Positions 47,545 to 60,700 of a DNA stretch of 64,000 nucleotides are shown one piece after another. Numbering within the stretch: the first letter of the stretch is position 1; each line of letters starts with the position of its first letter. The DNA comes from Rhizophagus irregularis (taxonomy: Eukaryota > Glomeromycota > Glomeromycetes > Glomerales > Glomeraceae), in the NCBI RefSeq assembly GCF_026210795.1, contig NC_089431.1, positions 2,108,001 to 2,172,000 on the forward strand, read 5' to 3'. The translations under genes and the position numbers were made by a program. The notes below the pieces were generated by a model that did not search any database, was not told the DNA's origin, and saw nothing but the letters and a program-made list of their open reading frames with translations.

Positions 47545-50136
47545 AATAATTAAGTTTTAACTTCAATTGATTTTCTTGTATACCTAATTGGTGTATCTTG
47601 CATTTGATAATACAATTGCCGGTTTTCATAATATAAAATATCATGAACTACAGGTTTTTTTGATTTACCCCACCCATTTTAGTTCCTCCAAAGAATAATC
47701 ACACCTAAATGATTATTAAAATTAATTATATATAATTTTTATTAATCATTTGACAAATTTACCTGTTAGTGATTTTTTTTTTCAATACTTGATGTTGAAA
47801 AATATCGTAATACCATTCCTTTTTGATTCAAATATCGCATAAATTGGGGAACATGTTGAGCGAACACATGCATGTATGGGGAGACATCTGTGCACAAATA
47901 CATTCCCTGTTGCTGATTAGCACTATTCATAGTACCAATAGTAGGACGACAAAAATTATGAATCCACTGTTTTGCGTCAGCTTCAAACTGGTCAATTTCC
48001 AAATCTGTTATTGATTTTGGCGAATTATTTTGTAAAGCTGATAAAATTCATGCCAAAGCTGTTCAATTTCTTGTCCTTTTGTAGATTGTCATCCAAAAAG
48101 ATGTGCCACTTGAAATTCTTTCAGTATTTTTTTCTTGTCAGGACCCATAAGAGATGTCCACTCCCATTTTCCATTTTTTGTAGTAGGCAGATAGAATTCA
48201 AAATGAATGTGAAGTCTTTTCATCTGTAATTATCATTGGCTGCACATTGAAAGAGTACATCAGAAATTCGTAACATGAGATGCAACTCATCAGGGATCCA
48301 ATTATTTTGATCAATTGCTTGAAAAAGCATTGTGTTTTTGCATCCTATAATAATTTTCAATTATTGTTAAAATAATTAAGTATACAATGAAAAAAAATCA
48401 TATAACTATTTATTAAAAAATAACAAAAATACATTTTATATACCATGTGTATTTCTTGAATTTACCCATACTAAATCCATGTTATATCGTTGATCTTTAT
48501 GGCAATCACAATATAAACAGAAATAATTGGATGTCGGTGCATTAATTCCTAAGGCTAAGACTACAAATTTCCAATCACCTGAAAAAAAAATTCAACTGGC
48601 CAAATTGTATTATTTGAAGCCTTATATCCATTTGTTTTTAATTGTTCAAGTTCTTGTGAAAATATGGCTGATACTGTAGACAAGGAATCATAAGATTCTT
48701 TTCCTATATATAAGCAAATGCTGTAATAAAAAAACTTTAAATTAATAATTAATTTATAAATCATAAATCATAAATTAAAAAATATACTAATATTACCTGT
48801 ATTGATGTGTAGGATTCAAAACCATTTCACCTTCATTAATAATGCACATAGTAAGCATAACATGTTTTTGCTTGCGCCCCACATTTCTTCCATCTCCACT
48901 TATTCTTATATTAATTTTATTACCAATTTTTAATACAGGAGATGTTGAAGTAGCCAAGATTGGAACTATAATATCTAATAGAGATGTAATAGAATGGTAA
49001 GCACCATTTCCCACTTTTTCATCATCAAATTCTACTTTACTATATTTTGCTGACTCTCATCTCCATAATTATTAATAGCAATACTACAAATATTAAGGGA
49101 ACAAGTATTTTCATTGATTTTGTAATTTCATTTCGCGTTTTTCAATTACATGTTCTCTTGTTAAATTAGGAATAGCTTGTGCTAATCTGTGATACCCATC
49201 ACGTGAAATTAATGTTTCATCACATGCACGAACAATTGAATCTAAATATTTAATGTCATCATCAGCTGCATTATTAAAATCAAAATGTAATTCAACAATT
49301 TCACCATTAATCCTAAGTATTATTGATTCAACAGTTGTAATAATTTCTTCAGATGTAGATGTAAATCTATTTTCTTTAAGAATTTTCATAGTTTGTGCTG
49401 CAATATCTTTTCCAACCATTGAAATTTGCTTATTTTTTTGTGATCTTGATGTAAGTTCATTAAAGGGTTGTTTGCGATTAGCTGGTGTAATAGGTGATTG
49501 TTGGGCAATTGTTTCACGAAGTTGTTGCAGAAAACTTATGTCAAACCTGAAAAGTATTGTACCAAAAACACGTGAAGTAGGCTTATTGCATATTTCCTAT
49601 AAATATAAAATAGCGTTACTACTTGGAAAAACATAATTCATATTTTGCGCTCTTGTTAAAAAAAAAAGAAAAATATAATTCAATTGTAAAAATTGTTAAA
49701 CTTACGTTTAGAAATAAGGAACTTGCAGCCCCAGCTGATGATAAACTGTATCTTGATTCTTTTTGACCATTTTCATCCACCCGTTCAATGGTATATTTAA
49801 CAGTAACTTTACGCGAAAATTGATACTGTGTTTTACATAAAACTGTTAATCCATTTAACATTGTTTCTACTTGATAATTATCTGGAATCTTATGAGCTAT
49901 CCTTTTTCTTTTTTAGTATATTTCACTTTTGTAGGATATCTTCCAAGAGATATAATTTTATATGATTGTAAATAATTTTTGCCACCAAACACCCGAACAG
50001 CATGAATATGTGGATTGGAAGGGTAATTATGAAAAAATGTATGATTTGTACTACTATCATTTACTAAAATTAAATCTTCGTTTGTAGTTTCTTGTATCGG
50101 AAAAGTTATAAAATCTGGGTTTATCAATGTCATCAT
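47545..50136 (-). pseudogene. decayed multi-exon gene of unrecognised, possibly transposase, family
   Basis: Minus-strand exons read in order: MMTLINPDFITFPIQET (50136), ESRYSLSSAGAASSLFLN (about 49730), then after a GT-AG intron EICNKPTSRVFGT (about 49595) and MVGKDIAAQTMKILKENRFT (49419). Next come INIRISGDGRNVGRKQKH (about 48900), LYIGKESYDSL (about 48715), WPVEFFF then SGDWKFVV (about 48575), NYFCLYCDCHKDQRY (about 48515), IPDELHLMLRISDVL (about 48285), SPYMHVFAQHVPQFM (about 47860) and EKKNH. A last exon reads VVHDILYYENRQLYYQ (about 47650). Introns have GT-AG ends (donors near 49708, 48797, 48445). Frameshifts near 49905, 49105 and 48583 break it. The spaced acidic motifs GDGRN, GDWKF and DELHLMLR and the CxxC plus H recall DDE transposases, but I do not recognise the superfamily. 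Confidence 0.55.
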
Positions 50137-50139
50137 AAT

Positions 50140-50589
50140 ATAGGGGTTATTATAAAAAAGCAGGTTAAATTCTATTCTCTTGTAATATTTTGTGCTTATT
50201 AAATGTATTCTAAAATATAATATATTGTTATTAATATTGGCTTCATTAAGGTGAAAATGTAATTAACATAAATAGAAATTCATGAAATTTTAAATTTACT
50301 TGTTTTTCCTTTTTTAGAGTACGTTTACTTTCCTTTTTTGAGTTCACTCAAAGATGAGACTATGAATATGATCGGAGTATGATTAACTTTGGAAAAAGAG
50401 TTGTCAAAATAGAAAGAAAGAAAATTGTTAGTTGGGCCGTGTTATATTTATCATAATATGTTTTCATACTATTTTCATGTATTACAACACGTGTTGTCAC
50501 GAGGATAACGTAATAATCACATACAAATAAATAAGTATTTCTCACATATCACATATGACGATATTATAGAAAAAAGTCCAATTCGCGCA
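50140..50589. other. AT-rich spacer upstream of the 47545-50136 gene
   Basis: No gene, repeat or inverted end is evident. It may hold the promoter of the minus-strand gene, but nothing in the sequence shows it. Confidence 0.4.
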
Positions 50590-51225
50590 TATGTGGTACA
50601 AAGATAACATAACTAATTTAAATTGCAGTTTTGAAAATTCACCAGTTCTTTCTGCAATAGAACCTGTAGATACTTCAACATTATTAGTGCCACTACCTCA
50701 AAAAACTTTACTCTTCAAAGTTTGTGTTATTTTCAAGAAGTAGAATATATTCAACCTAATGAAATTATGCACCAAAATAATTCCAAAAGAAATCGATTTG
50801 GAGTTGCATTTTCTACAGCAAAAACTGCTATAAATATTGCTTTGGAAACAAAACCAATGAAGAATTAATTAAGATACTAAAAGATTTTATTGCAGCCAAA
50901 TATGAAAAACAATCAGAAAGAAATGATTATACTAATAATAATTTAAAAGTGAATAATTATACAGAAGATCAATCAAGACAAGATACTAGCAATATAATTA
51001 TTCCTTTACAACTTTACAACAGCACTTAATTGGGCAGATTACTAATCCTAATGTTACTAAAATACGAGTTGCTCCCTTAAAGAAAAGATTGAAGAGCACT
51101 ATGGAATTATCAAAAAAATGGGTCCCAATACAAGAAAACCTAAATAATCCAAATTATCAAGTGGCAAAGAGTCAACATAGGTGTCTGTTATGCGGAAAAC
51201 CTAATCATTAGTCCAAATGCTAGGG
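50590..51225 (+). pseudogene. MULE/FAR1-type transposase C-terminal remnant
   Basis: Text in shifting frames reads FGVAFSTAKTAINIALET (about 50800), LKDFIAAKYEKQSERND (about 50880), GQITNPNVTKIRVAPLKKRL (about 51035) and CLLCGKPNH-stop-SKC (about 51185). These fit the region after the SWIM domain of Mutator-like/FAR1-type transposases as I remember them from these fungi, ending in a CCHC knuckle. Several stops and at least three frameshifts are present, and the catalytic domain is absent. Confidence 0.45.
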
Positions 51226-51483
51226 ATGGGAAATATAGAGGTATTATACTATACTTCCATAGTTCTAGAAAATTATAATCGGAGAGGAGAACAACAGATA
51301 TTTTTGATGTAATTCTTAATGTAATTCAAATACTAATTAAAACATTATTTGTTGTTATAAACGAGATTTATTAATGTAAATTATATAATATATATGTTAT
51401 TTATTATTTTTGAAACGTAAAATATGACCAGGTAATTTTCACCCAGGGTGAGCATTAAAATTATCCTTTTCAATCATATCCTT
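51226..51483. other. AT-rich spacer
   Basis: No coding or repeat structure is visible. Confidence 0.4.
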
Positions 51484-53180
51484 AAAACTAGGGTTCCGAT
51501 CGGTTTTGGTAATTACCGAACCAAACCAATTGGTTTTGGTATCGGAACAGTTTTGGTATTCTGATTTACCGAACTGAACCTTTCAGTAAATTTACCGATC
51601 AGTTTCAGTAATTTCAGTTTCGGTATCAGTTTTGCGATTTACTGAACCGAATTACTGAACTGATACTTTTAGTATCAGTTTCGGTAAATTTTACTGAACT
51701 GATTTACTGAACTTTTCACGTTGCGAATGTATTTTGACAGGCAATTTATTTTTATAAACGTAATTTATTTTGATAAATAATGTAATTTGTTTATGATATT
51801 AAAGCCATTTTTTATTAGTATTAAATTAAATTTTATTAAAATTTGATTAGACCTACAAAAAAAGTAAAAGAACGTTAATAAACATTTTTACATAAAGAAA
51901 AATTAAAAAATCGCTTCTCCCCTTTGAAAATACTTACCACCGGTCTCTATTTCCGGATTCCAGGCTAAAATCTACAAAAAAAAGTAGTAAAAGAACGTTA
52001 ATAAACGTTCTTGCATAAATAAAATAAAAAACCCCCCATTTCCCCTTTTTAAAAATACTCACCAGTCCCTATTTGAGTTCTGGGTTGAAATCTACAAAAA
52101 AATAGAAATAAAAGAACGTTAATAAGCGTTCTTACATAAAAAAAAATTAAAAAATTGCTTCTCCCCTTTGAAAATACTTACCACCGGTCTCTATTTCCAG
52201 ATTCCAGGCTAAAATCTACAGTAAAAGAATGTTAATAAACGTTCTTGCATAAATAAAATAAAAAAACCTATTTCCCCTTTTTAAAAATACTCACCAGTCC
52301 CCATTTGAATTCCGGGCTGAAATCTACAAAAAAAATAGAAATAAAAGAACGTTAATAAATGTTCTTACATAAAGAAAAATTAAAAAATCGCTTCTCCCCT
52401 TTGAAAATACTCACCACCGGTCTTTATTTCCAGATTCCAGGCTAAAATCTACAAAAAAAAGTAGTAAAAGAATGTTAATAAACGTTCTTGCATAAATAAA
52501 ATAAAAAAAACCCAACTTCCCTTTTTTAAAAATACTCACCAGTTCCCATTTGAGTTCCAGGCCGAAATCTACAAAAAAATAGAAATAAAAGAACATTAAT
52601 AAACGTTCTTATATAAAGAAAGATTAAAAAGTCCGCTTCCCCCCTTTGAAAATACTCACCACCGGTCTCTAGGCTGAAATCTACAAAAAAAAAGTAAAAG
52701 AATGTTAATAAATGTTCTTACATAAAGAAAAACAAAAAAATCTCCTCCTGCTTTCCCCTTTAAAAACACTTACTGATCCTCATTTTCAAGCTTCTAGGCT
52801 GAAATCTACAAAAAGGAAAAAAGTAAAAGAACGTTAATAAACGTTCTTACATAAGAAAATCCCAAAAAAACTCGCTTCCTCCTTTTAAAAATACTCACCA
52901 GTCTCCATTTTCAAGTTCCGGCCGAAATCTATAAAAAAAAGGAAGTAAAAGAATGTTAATAAACATTCTTACATAAAAAAAACAAAAAAAAATTAATTTT
53001 GGAGACACTTATCTGTCTCCATTTCCAAGAATAAAAAAAAGAATTTTTTTTTTAAAAAAAAAATTTGCCGTAATTATGTAGATCGGCCAATCAAGTGTGT
53101 GATACATTGAACAGCCGCACCCATGCAGATCGGCAATTAATTTATTTAAAAAAATGTTTCGTAACGTTTTTATGATAATT
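51484..53180. mobile_element. probable hAT-like non-autonomous element with hairpin array, right end not found
   Basis: The left end near 51488 reads CTAGGGTTCCGATCGGTTTT. It is followed by about 230 bp of TTTCGGTA/TACCGAA and GGTTTTGGTATCGGAAC words in both orientations, the subterminal style of Ac-type hAT elements. The interior is an array of hairpin units. I do not find the matching inverted CGGAACCCTA end, so the element is truncated or diverged. The assignment rests on analogy with 360-1650 and 4206-5879. Confidence 0.45.
51840..52985. repeat. hairpin minisatellite, AAGAACGTT stem, about ten copies
   Basis: Units of about 100-135 bp contain AAGAACGTTAATAAACGTTC, a 9-bp stem with AATA loop. 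A/T spacers and a conserved non-palindromic part follow, with CTCCCCTTTGAAAATACT, ACCACCGGTCTC and CAGGCTGAAATCTAC. Two unit subtypes alternate in the left part of the array. Confidence 0.85.
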
Positions 53181-53454
53181 TAATAAAAGATCTTTTACTA
53201 AAATTCCTATAAAATTTTGATCACAGCAGTTTTTAATATCTAAGCATATGAGTGATGGTCAGTTAGATCCCTTTCTTATCTTTTCCCATTTCTTGTATTT
53301 TTCTTTTATGGTTGGTGGTATTGAAGATCAAAGTAAAACCTAATCCAACTGTTTCCAAGTAGCAGTGCATTTGGAATTAAAGAAAGTTCAATATTTTTTA
53401 GATTAATTTTGAGTGGTGTCATTATTAGAGTCTTCATTTATAATTATTGGGCAT
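53181..53454. other. unassigned spacer
   Basis: Slightly less AT-rich than neighbours. I see no domain in any frame. Confidence 0.35.
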
Positions 53455-54301
53455 TTTTATTATTAAATTTATTTATTTATTTTTGTTAAAGTGCATCCAG
53501 CACTAGGAGCTTAAATCCCTTGCCACCAGACCTCATCCTTGGATAAAGAGTAGAGCTATACCTACGCCGCCTAGTCTAACCCATATGCACTGGGTAAAAA
53601 TAAAGGAATCAACTACCTCTATAGCCAACGGGCATATAGAGAAAATAAAATATAAAAAATTCTGCAGCTAAGAATGCACTATATTCTAATTAATAATTAA
53701 TTTACGTAATAAAGTTAAAAATCTCTGCTAAAATCTCATTGTTACCTTTATTACACCCTTACTCTTTGAGAAATTCTTTGCCTTCTTCTGAGAATTTGGG
53801 TTCATCAACTGGTTATTATTCTTAGCAGCTTTGGTCGAGGACTTCTTATCCTTTTTCTTAGGCTGATTACTATTCGAACTTTGTCCAGTACCACCAGACT
53901 TCTTGTTCGGAATATTTTTAGCCTTCAACATGTGCTGTTTCTTCAAGATAGGAACGGAGTGTTGACACCATTTCAACTCTTTATTAGTAATAAGGAAAAC
54001 TTGAGGAATATCTAAGGCCTTGAGTGTGGCCTCCCAATTCTCAAAATAGCCTACAAGTTTCCTCTTTCCTTTGCTTGTTTGTATAATTTTAAACGTGCTA
54101 GCACCACACATTGTTAAAAATGTTGTTAGTTTACAGCTTAGAACTTTTCACGTTGTTTTCTTTCTCGTAAAGTCCAACTTGCGGGAAACTATCTTACAGG
54201 TATACCTTCCAGGTCAGTCATCCAGAACTTGTTAAATTGGAGAAGGGTAAATGAGTTCAAAACTATTTTGACTCTAAGAGTCTGATATTTGTATATATAT
54301 A
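53455..54301 (-). mobile_element. ORF1-only retroelement, copy 2, cut by a pogo-like element
   Basis: It matches the 3' part of the element at 3430-6725, gene and flanking 5' segment (54120-54300 against 5930-6075). The 3' end on the minus strand is an AAATAAATAAATTT-type tail at about 53461-53490. The sequence stops at TA|CAGTCAACTCC (54300-54302), where the pogo-like element begins, so its 5' part may lie beyond the window. Confidence 0.55.
53728..54130 (-). pseudogene. ORF1-like gene, C-terminal part (copy 2)
   Basis: An open frame of 127 codons from 54111 to 53728 reads CGASTFKIIQTSKGKRKLVG, then FENWEATLKALDIPQVF, ELKWCQHSVPILKK and a Lys/Asn-rich tail with KKKDKKSS. It is the same protein as at 3779-6665 but without the frameshift seen there after NWEATLKA. 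The upstream sequence to 54300 is homologous but in broken frames. A very basic C-terminus suggests nucleic-acid binding. Confidence 0.6.
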
Positions 54302-57300
54302 CAGTCAACTCCCTCTATAGTCACTCCCGTTATAGTCACATTCTACTATATAGTCACACCAGTTGAATGTTCAAAACACTTTATTATTAAAATCTATCCT
54401 ATATAGTCACAATCTATCTATAGTCACTATCACACCTATCCTCAAAAATCTTATATTAAAAAGAACCGTTTATAATCACAGTTATATAAAGAATATATTA
54501 AATAACTTGGCATCTAATAATCGTACAAAGATCTATCATAGCTTGTTAGAATCGTCTCACTGAGACGAATCGAATGGTGGTAGTTTTATCCTTTTCCTGT
54601 GCAAACAGTCTTTTGACTTTATCTTTTATTTATATTTAACTTTTGAAAATACAATTGAACAATATTACAAAAATAAGAAAATAAACTAATAAAAAATAAA
54701 AGAGTAGCTTCACGACTCATACAAGTAAAGAAATCTAAACTAAAATAATATTAAAGCAAAGAAAAACTAAACTATTACAGAATCGCATACCCCAACTTTA
54801 CCCGAAGGCCAGTGTGAGTCAACTATCCAACTTCCAAAAATCCAGCCTGTTACCAGAAAGAAATCTTAAGAGGTTGAACTGTTAAGCGGCGCAGAAAATC
54901 CAAGTGCGAGATCATGATCCACCCCGAATTATAGAAGAGGATATCCAAGAAATCCAGGAATTCTGAGAAACTATCGCCAAAGAAGAGTTGTGAAATTGTG
55001 AAGAAATAGTAATAGATGAAGATTGCGAAGATGGGCCACGTAATTTGGAAGCAGCCGAGATACCTTGTGACTCTTCCCAAGCATGGAAAAAAACATTCCG
55101 ACATAACCAAATTTCATTAAGAAGAGGAGAAATAGTTTTGTAGATAACAGAGAGAGGAAAATACTGCTTCAGAAATGTCGTTAAATGCGCAGTTTACAAT
55201 CCTCTAGTGAGCCAAAGACAGGACGGAGAAGGGTATCGTAGTCCCAACAATCTAAAGTAGAGAATCCAGTTTGGAAAGAAATATCCAAGGACTTCAAGGA
55301 CAAGAACGAAGATAAGCAGGAGTCTCTAAATTTAATAACTTCAGAACGATGTGTTAAACATGGATTGAGATCAGGTAGGATATAAAGACAAGTCCAAAGA
55401 TGGTTCAAGTCTTCAGGAGCAGAGTTGCATTGCGGACAAAACCAATCCAGAGAATACAAATGAGGCATGCGTCGTTGTAAAGTAGTCAAAGTAGGCAACA
55501 TATCCAAGAGAAGTTTGATACAGAAGATCCAGAATTCAGGATGACCATTTTTATGCGAAGCGAAACCTTTAATCTGCAAAAGGCAAAAATGTATACCGGC
55601 CCAGTCAAAGAGTGCAGGGGAGCTAAGTGCAGTAAATCGCGCCATAGAGCAAAATGACAAAAGAGCACGAGCATCCACTATGGAGCGTAGGAAATGACGA
55701 ATATTCATGTCAATAGGCAAAGAATTAAAAGTCAATAGACATGGAGCATGACAGAACGTCAAAGGTGAAAAGGTAGGTTGTAAAGATGAATGAGCATCTT
55801 TGGCCAGAAAATCCGCTTGTATATTGTAGATGTCATCGCCATGAGCAGGGACTTTAATCAAATCGATTTTAAGATTACGATCCATAATAAGTTGTCGAAT
55901 AGAAAGCCAAAGAAGATGAAGCATCAACAAAGCGTGCCCATAGCGAGATTAGCTGACTACAATCAGAACGCAAGGCTGAAGGAAAGCATGAAGGGAGGCA
56001 CAAAGATGAAGAGTCAGGTATAAATTCATTATCATCAAGAGCAAGCCAAGCAGAAGTCATAGAAGGAGGAGAAGAGTCCTTAGCAGAAAAGAATGAACCA
56101 TCGGTATACATGGTATGCACAGAAAGAGGTAAAGCATCATCTTCTATCCTTGTTGTGGAAGGAGAGGAAAGGGCGGAGGAAGCAGGCTATGACAATTTTG
56201 TCAAATGTACAAGGGCCAAAGAAGTAGCATAACTCCATGAAGTAGATAAAGTTATAGGAAGATAAGCCGCAAATACTTTAGCATTTCTGGTAGGATAACC
56301 CACCGTTTCAGATAAACTGACATTGAAAAAACATTTTTCACTATTACAGCGCTGTTTAATTGCAGATTTCTTGGATAGAGCAGGTATATTAAAAGAACAA
56401 CCAGGGCAAGGATTATAGGATAGTTTATCGGCCAGAGTAAATACAGTAAGCCAATGAGACATGATAGCAGAATTTTGTTTCTTGTAGGTGATACACACAT
56501 GACTAACAGATAAAGTTTGAGTGGCAGAATTAAAATTAATAGCCCATTGAGGATAAAAATGATAATCTTTAACAGTATGATCTAATAAACAAGGTGAAGC
56601 TAAAGTAAAAGAAGAATTAATAAAATACAAAGGCAAAAATAAAGAAGAAAAAGAAGAAGAAAGAAAATTATTTTTAATAAAATTAAACCAAATAGGGATT
56701 TGTCCTTTACGGCCAACGATACCAAGGTACCGAAGATCAGACCAATTCATAAGATAACGTCCACAAGGGGAAGCCAGAATTTTTCCAGAGTTTTCAAGCA
56801 GTCTGAAAAATCGAATGTGGTAAAATGGATCGAAGCAGCAGAGCTGATTGTAGATCCCACCTCGTAGGTCAAAAAGGAAGGGACCACGTGATATTCAATC
56901 ATGAAGAGAATAGAATTGAATTAAATAAAATATGTGTTCGAAGAGAAATAACTTGAGACCATGGTTCCAAGCTAATAGTAGTCAGGCAGCTTTCAGCGCC
57001 CAAAAATCCTTGAAGATAAGAAATAGCATAAAAGGCAAAATTCCTGAAATCAGGATGTGTAAATATTTTTGCCAAGATGCAATGTGGGAAGAGAGGAACC
57101 GATAAAAGGCATTTTAAATCGAAAACAGAAGTTTAAGGAATAACAAAGCCAATGGAGTAGTAGTAGCAAGTCCAGCTTTTTTCCGTAAAACTGAGAACAT
57201 GGTATTTTCTGAAAAAAGAGTAGTTTGCAAACGAAATTCCAATCTCGGGAGAAGAACAGCATTATAGAGATAGGCCACATGTTGCGCCAATAACTTTTTT

Positions 57301-57758
57301 GGACCAAGAAGAGCAGCCATATCTTTAACCATAGAGCACGCTTGTTCAAGTACAAATTGGGAAGAAGCAGATAAAGAAAACCAAACACCTAAAAAGCGGA
57401 ATGAAGTATTCAAAGCTAAAGAAGAAAGAGAAAGAGAAGTTACTGTAACCAAAGAAGAGGTAAAAGATCAAAAATAATATTCGATGAAGGGGAGGAAGAT
57501 AACATATTTAGCCGAATTGGCTTGAACATTATTTAAAGTATAGAATTCAGCAGTAATGGAAAGGCGATCTTCAATTCCAGACTTTGAAGAAGCAATAAGG
57601 GTAGAATCATCCATAAATGTTAAGTGTGAAATGGGTAAAGAATGTTGTTCAAATTCAAGCGGAAAATAATCTAAAAGAGCTGAAGATTTTAAAATAAAAA
57701 GATCTCGTGCTTCTTGATTCAAAACAGTAAGTAAGGGATCCAGGTAAATAATCCAAAG

Positions 57759-60700
57759 CAGTGTTGGTTTTGGACTTGTCCAATTGGTTTTTTGAATTGG
57801 ACAGTTTTGGACGATCCAAAACTAGTTTTGGACCGTCCTAAACTGTCCAAAAGTTCTATGGGTTTTGGACAGTCCAAAACTGTCCAAAACTGTCCAAAAC
57901 TAGGTTTTGGACTGTCCAAAATTGTCCAATACTGTCCAAAACCCATATTTAGTAAGACTAAGAGATTATATGTAGATCATTTCAAGATTATCTTTTTTTT
58001 ACTTTTGTTCATAACTTCGTAATATTTTTTTTCTTTATACTCTGCTTATAAGTTATAACCTTACTACATTTACACTTTAAAGTTTAAACTTAATAATATT
58101 TTAACTTATGCCACGTGGAAGGCCGACCTAGGCATATTCTTTCTACATATGTAACAATTTTGAAAAAAACTAATTCAGGAGACAAAGACCGTCAATGTAT
58201 TTGCAATTGTTGTGCTGAGGTTTTAAAAGATAATGCCAAACCTATAGTAAATAGAAAGGAAAGAATTAAAAAACATTTAACAAATTGTAAATATTTTTGG
58301 GACAAATATAAAGGAGAAGCAGAGGAAATACTTGGAACTTGTGATGTTGATGAAGAAATGCCACCATCTAAACATATACGTATTGATGGTAAGCATATGT
58401 ATTTTTTTTAAGATTTTTTAAAAAAATATGTTTATTAATTAATTGGTTGATTGTATTTACAGATGATAGTGCATCTATTTCAAGTTTTCGTACAAATTCT
58501 ACGTCCTCATCATTTAATTTAAGTCGCCGGTCATCTGAATCTTATTATCAATCATCAATATCCAAATTTGCTGTACGTGATCTCAATAAATCCGAAATTC
58601 CTAAATTCCATGATCTTTTAATTAGGATGACAGTATCTAATGGCTGGTCATTTCAATGGGTTAATAATCCTTCAACACATGCTTTTTTTCATTGGTTAAA
58701 TCCAAAGTTAAAGTTGCCAGATCGAAAGCAACTAGCTGGTCCAATATTAGATCAAGCTATTAAAGGTATTGAACAATTACGTAAAGAAAAGTTAAACCAG
58801 GTACATGAACAAGCTGGTATTACTCTTTCATTCGATGGTTGGAAAAATATTGTAAATCAAGAATTACTTGGAATTATGATTATATTACCTTCTGGCGAAA
58901 CTTTGATATGGAAAGCAGTAGATATAAGTGATCAGAGAGGACGTGCAATTGATGTTATACCAAAAATAGAAGAAATATTAAATGATTTAAAGGATCAATC
59001 AATTAAAGTAGCCGCACTTGTGAGTGATAGTGCTGCTCATATGCTTCAGCACGGTAAGTTGATTGTGTATTTATTATTTATTAATTAATTTATTTTTTTT
59101 TAATTTATTTAATGAATTTTTATTTTATTTAGACGACAGCTTCGTCTCAAATACCCTCAATATGTATTTTTACCATGCTTTGCACATCAATGCAATTTAG
59201 CCGTTGGAGAGATTTTTAAAGAATCTAGTATCTTGAAAAATGCATCTACTAATGCTGTAAAATTGGTTAATTATTTTAATCATCCTAATAATGTGTATTT
59301 TATTGGAAAATTACGAAATATTCAACGAGAACTTTACTCAAAATATTATGCAATAATAAGACCCGGCGATACAAGATGGAATTCTTATTATGAATGTTAT
59401 TTAAGTTTAATTCGGACTAAACAGGCATTGAGAGTAAGTGAAATTTATTAATTAAATATTAAAAAATTAAATACTAATTTATTATTTTTTAATAGAATTT
59501 AGTTACTCGTTATGAGCCTCCTAAAGAAACTTCATCAAGATCTACTGAATTATACCTTCCAACTGATATCTGCCAAATAATTATGGGTGATTTATTTTGG
59601 TCCCGTATTTCACAACTTGCAACATTGATGAAACCTTATTGTGGAGCACTTGATAAATTGCAAACAGATAAGGCTCGACTACATGATGTTGCTTTATCTT
59701 TTGGATATTTTATTAAATTTTGGGAGCAGAATACAGATCGATTCTTGTCTGAAGGCATAATTTCACGTCTTGAAAAACGTTGGAATGACTGGGAACAGCC
59801 TATACTACTACTTTCTCTTGTACTTCATCCCAAATATCGCCTTAACAAATTTAATCCTGACTTAGAAACAATCAATTTTGTAACAATGGGAACTTGGCTT
59901 GATTATTATTATAAAGCTTGGACATCTGAAAAGCCAACAAAACTACTTGCACAATTTGAATCTTATCGAGTTAAAAAACCACCTTTTAATAATGAAACAT
60001 ATGAGCAATTTGGTGATGATGTTTTGGCATATTGGTATTATTGTTCTACAATGTGCAAGGAATTAGGATTTATAGCAACAAAAATTTTCAGTATTTGTGT
60101 GAATTCAGCCTCTGTAGAACGATTATTCTCATCTATGGGATTTTTGCACACTCCTCGAAGAAACAAATTAAAGGCAATATTGTTTTGTTTTTTATATATT
60201 ATTGATATTTACTAATTAATTTTTATTTATTTATTTAGCATGAAAGAGTTGTAACTATGGCTCAACTTCGAGCAGATATTCATCAGACTGAAAATGAAAA
60301 AAAAAGGAAACGTGAATCTGAAAAAATAAAGGTAAATATTACGCCACCAATTATTGAATCAGATGAACAAGAAACTGGTAATACAGAACAAAATGAAGCT
60401 GAAAGAATACTTGAGGACTTACAAGAAACATTTGATTACATAACAACTGAACAAGATTGGACTGAACGTCTGAATGAATGGAATGAGCTATTAATGGAAG
60501 AAGAAAGAGCACAGAATCTGAATGTTACAGAGGAATCATTAAATTGTAGTGATAATGATCTATTAAATTCATATATCCATCCTGCTATTAATGCTGATGC
60601 AAAGTGGAACTTACGAGATCTTTTTATTAGAGAATTGGAAAGGCCAGAATTTATATCTGTGTCTTCAGAATTTAATTAGTTAAATATGTAATTAGTTTAT

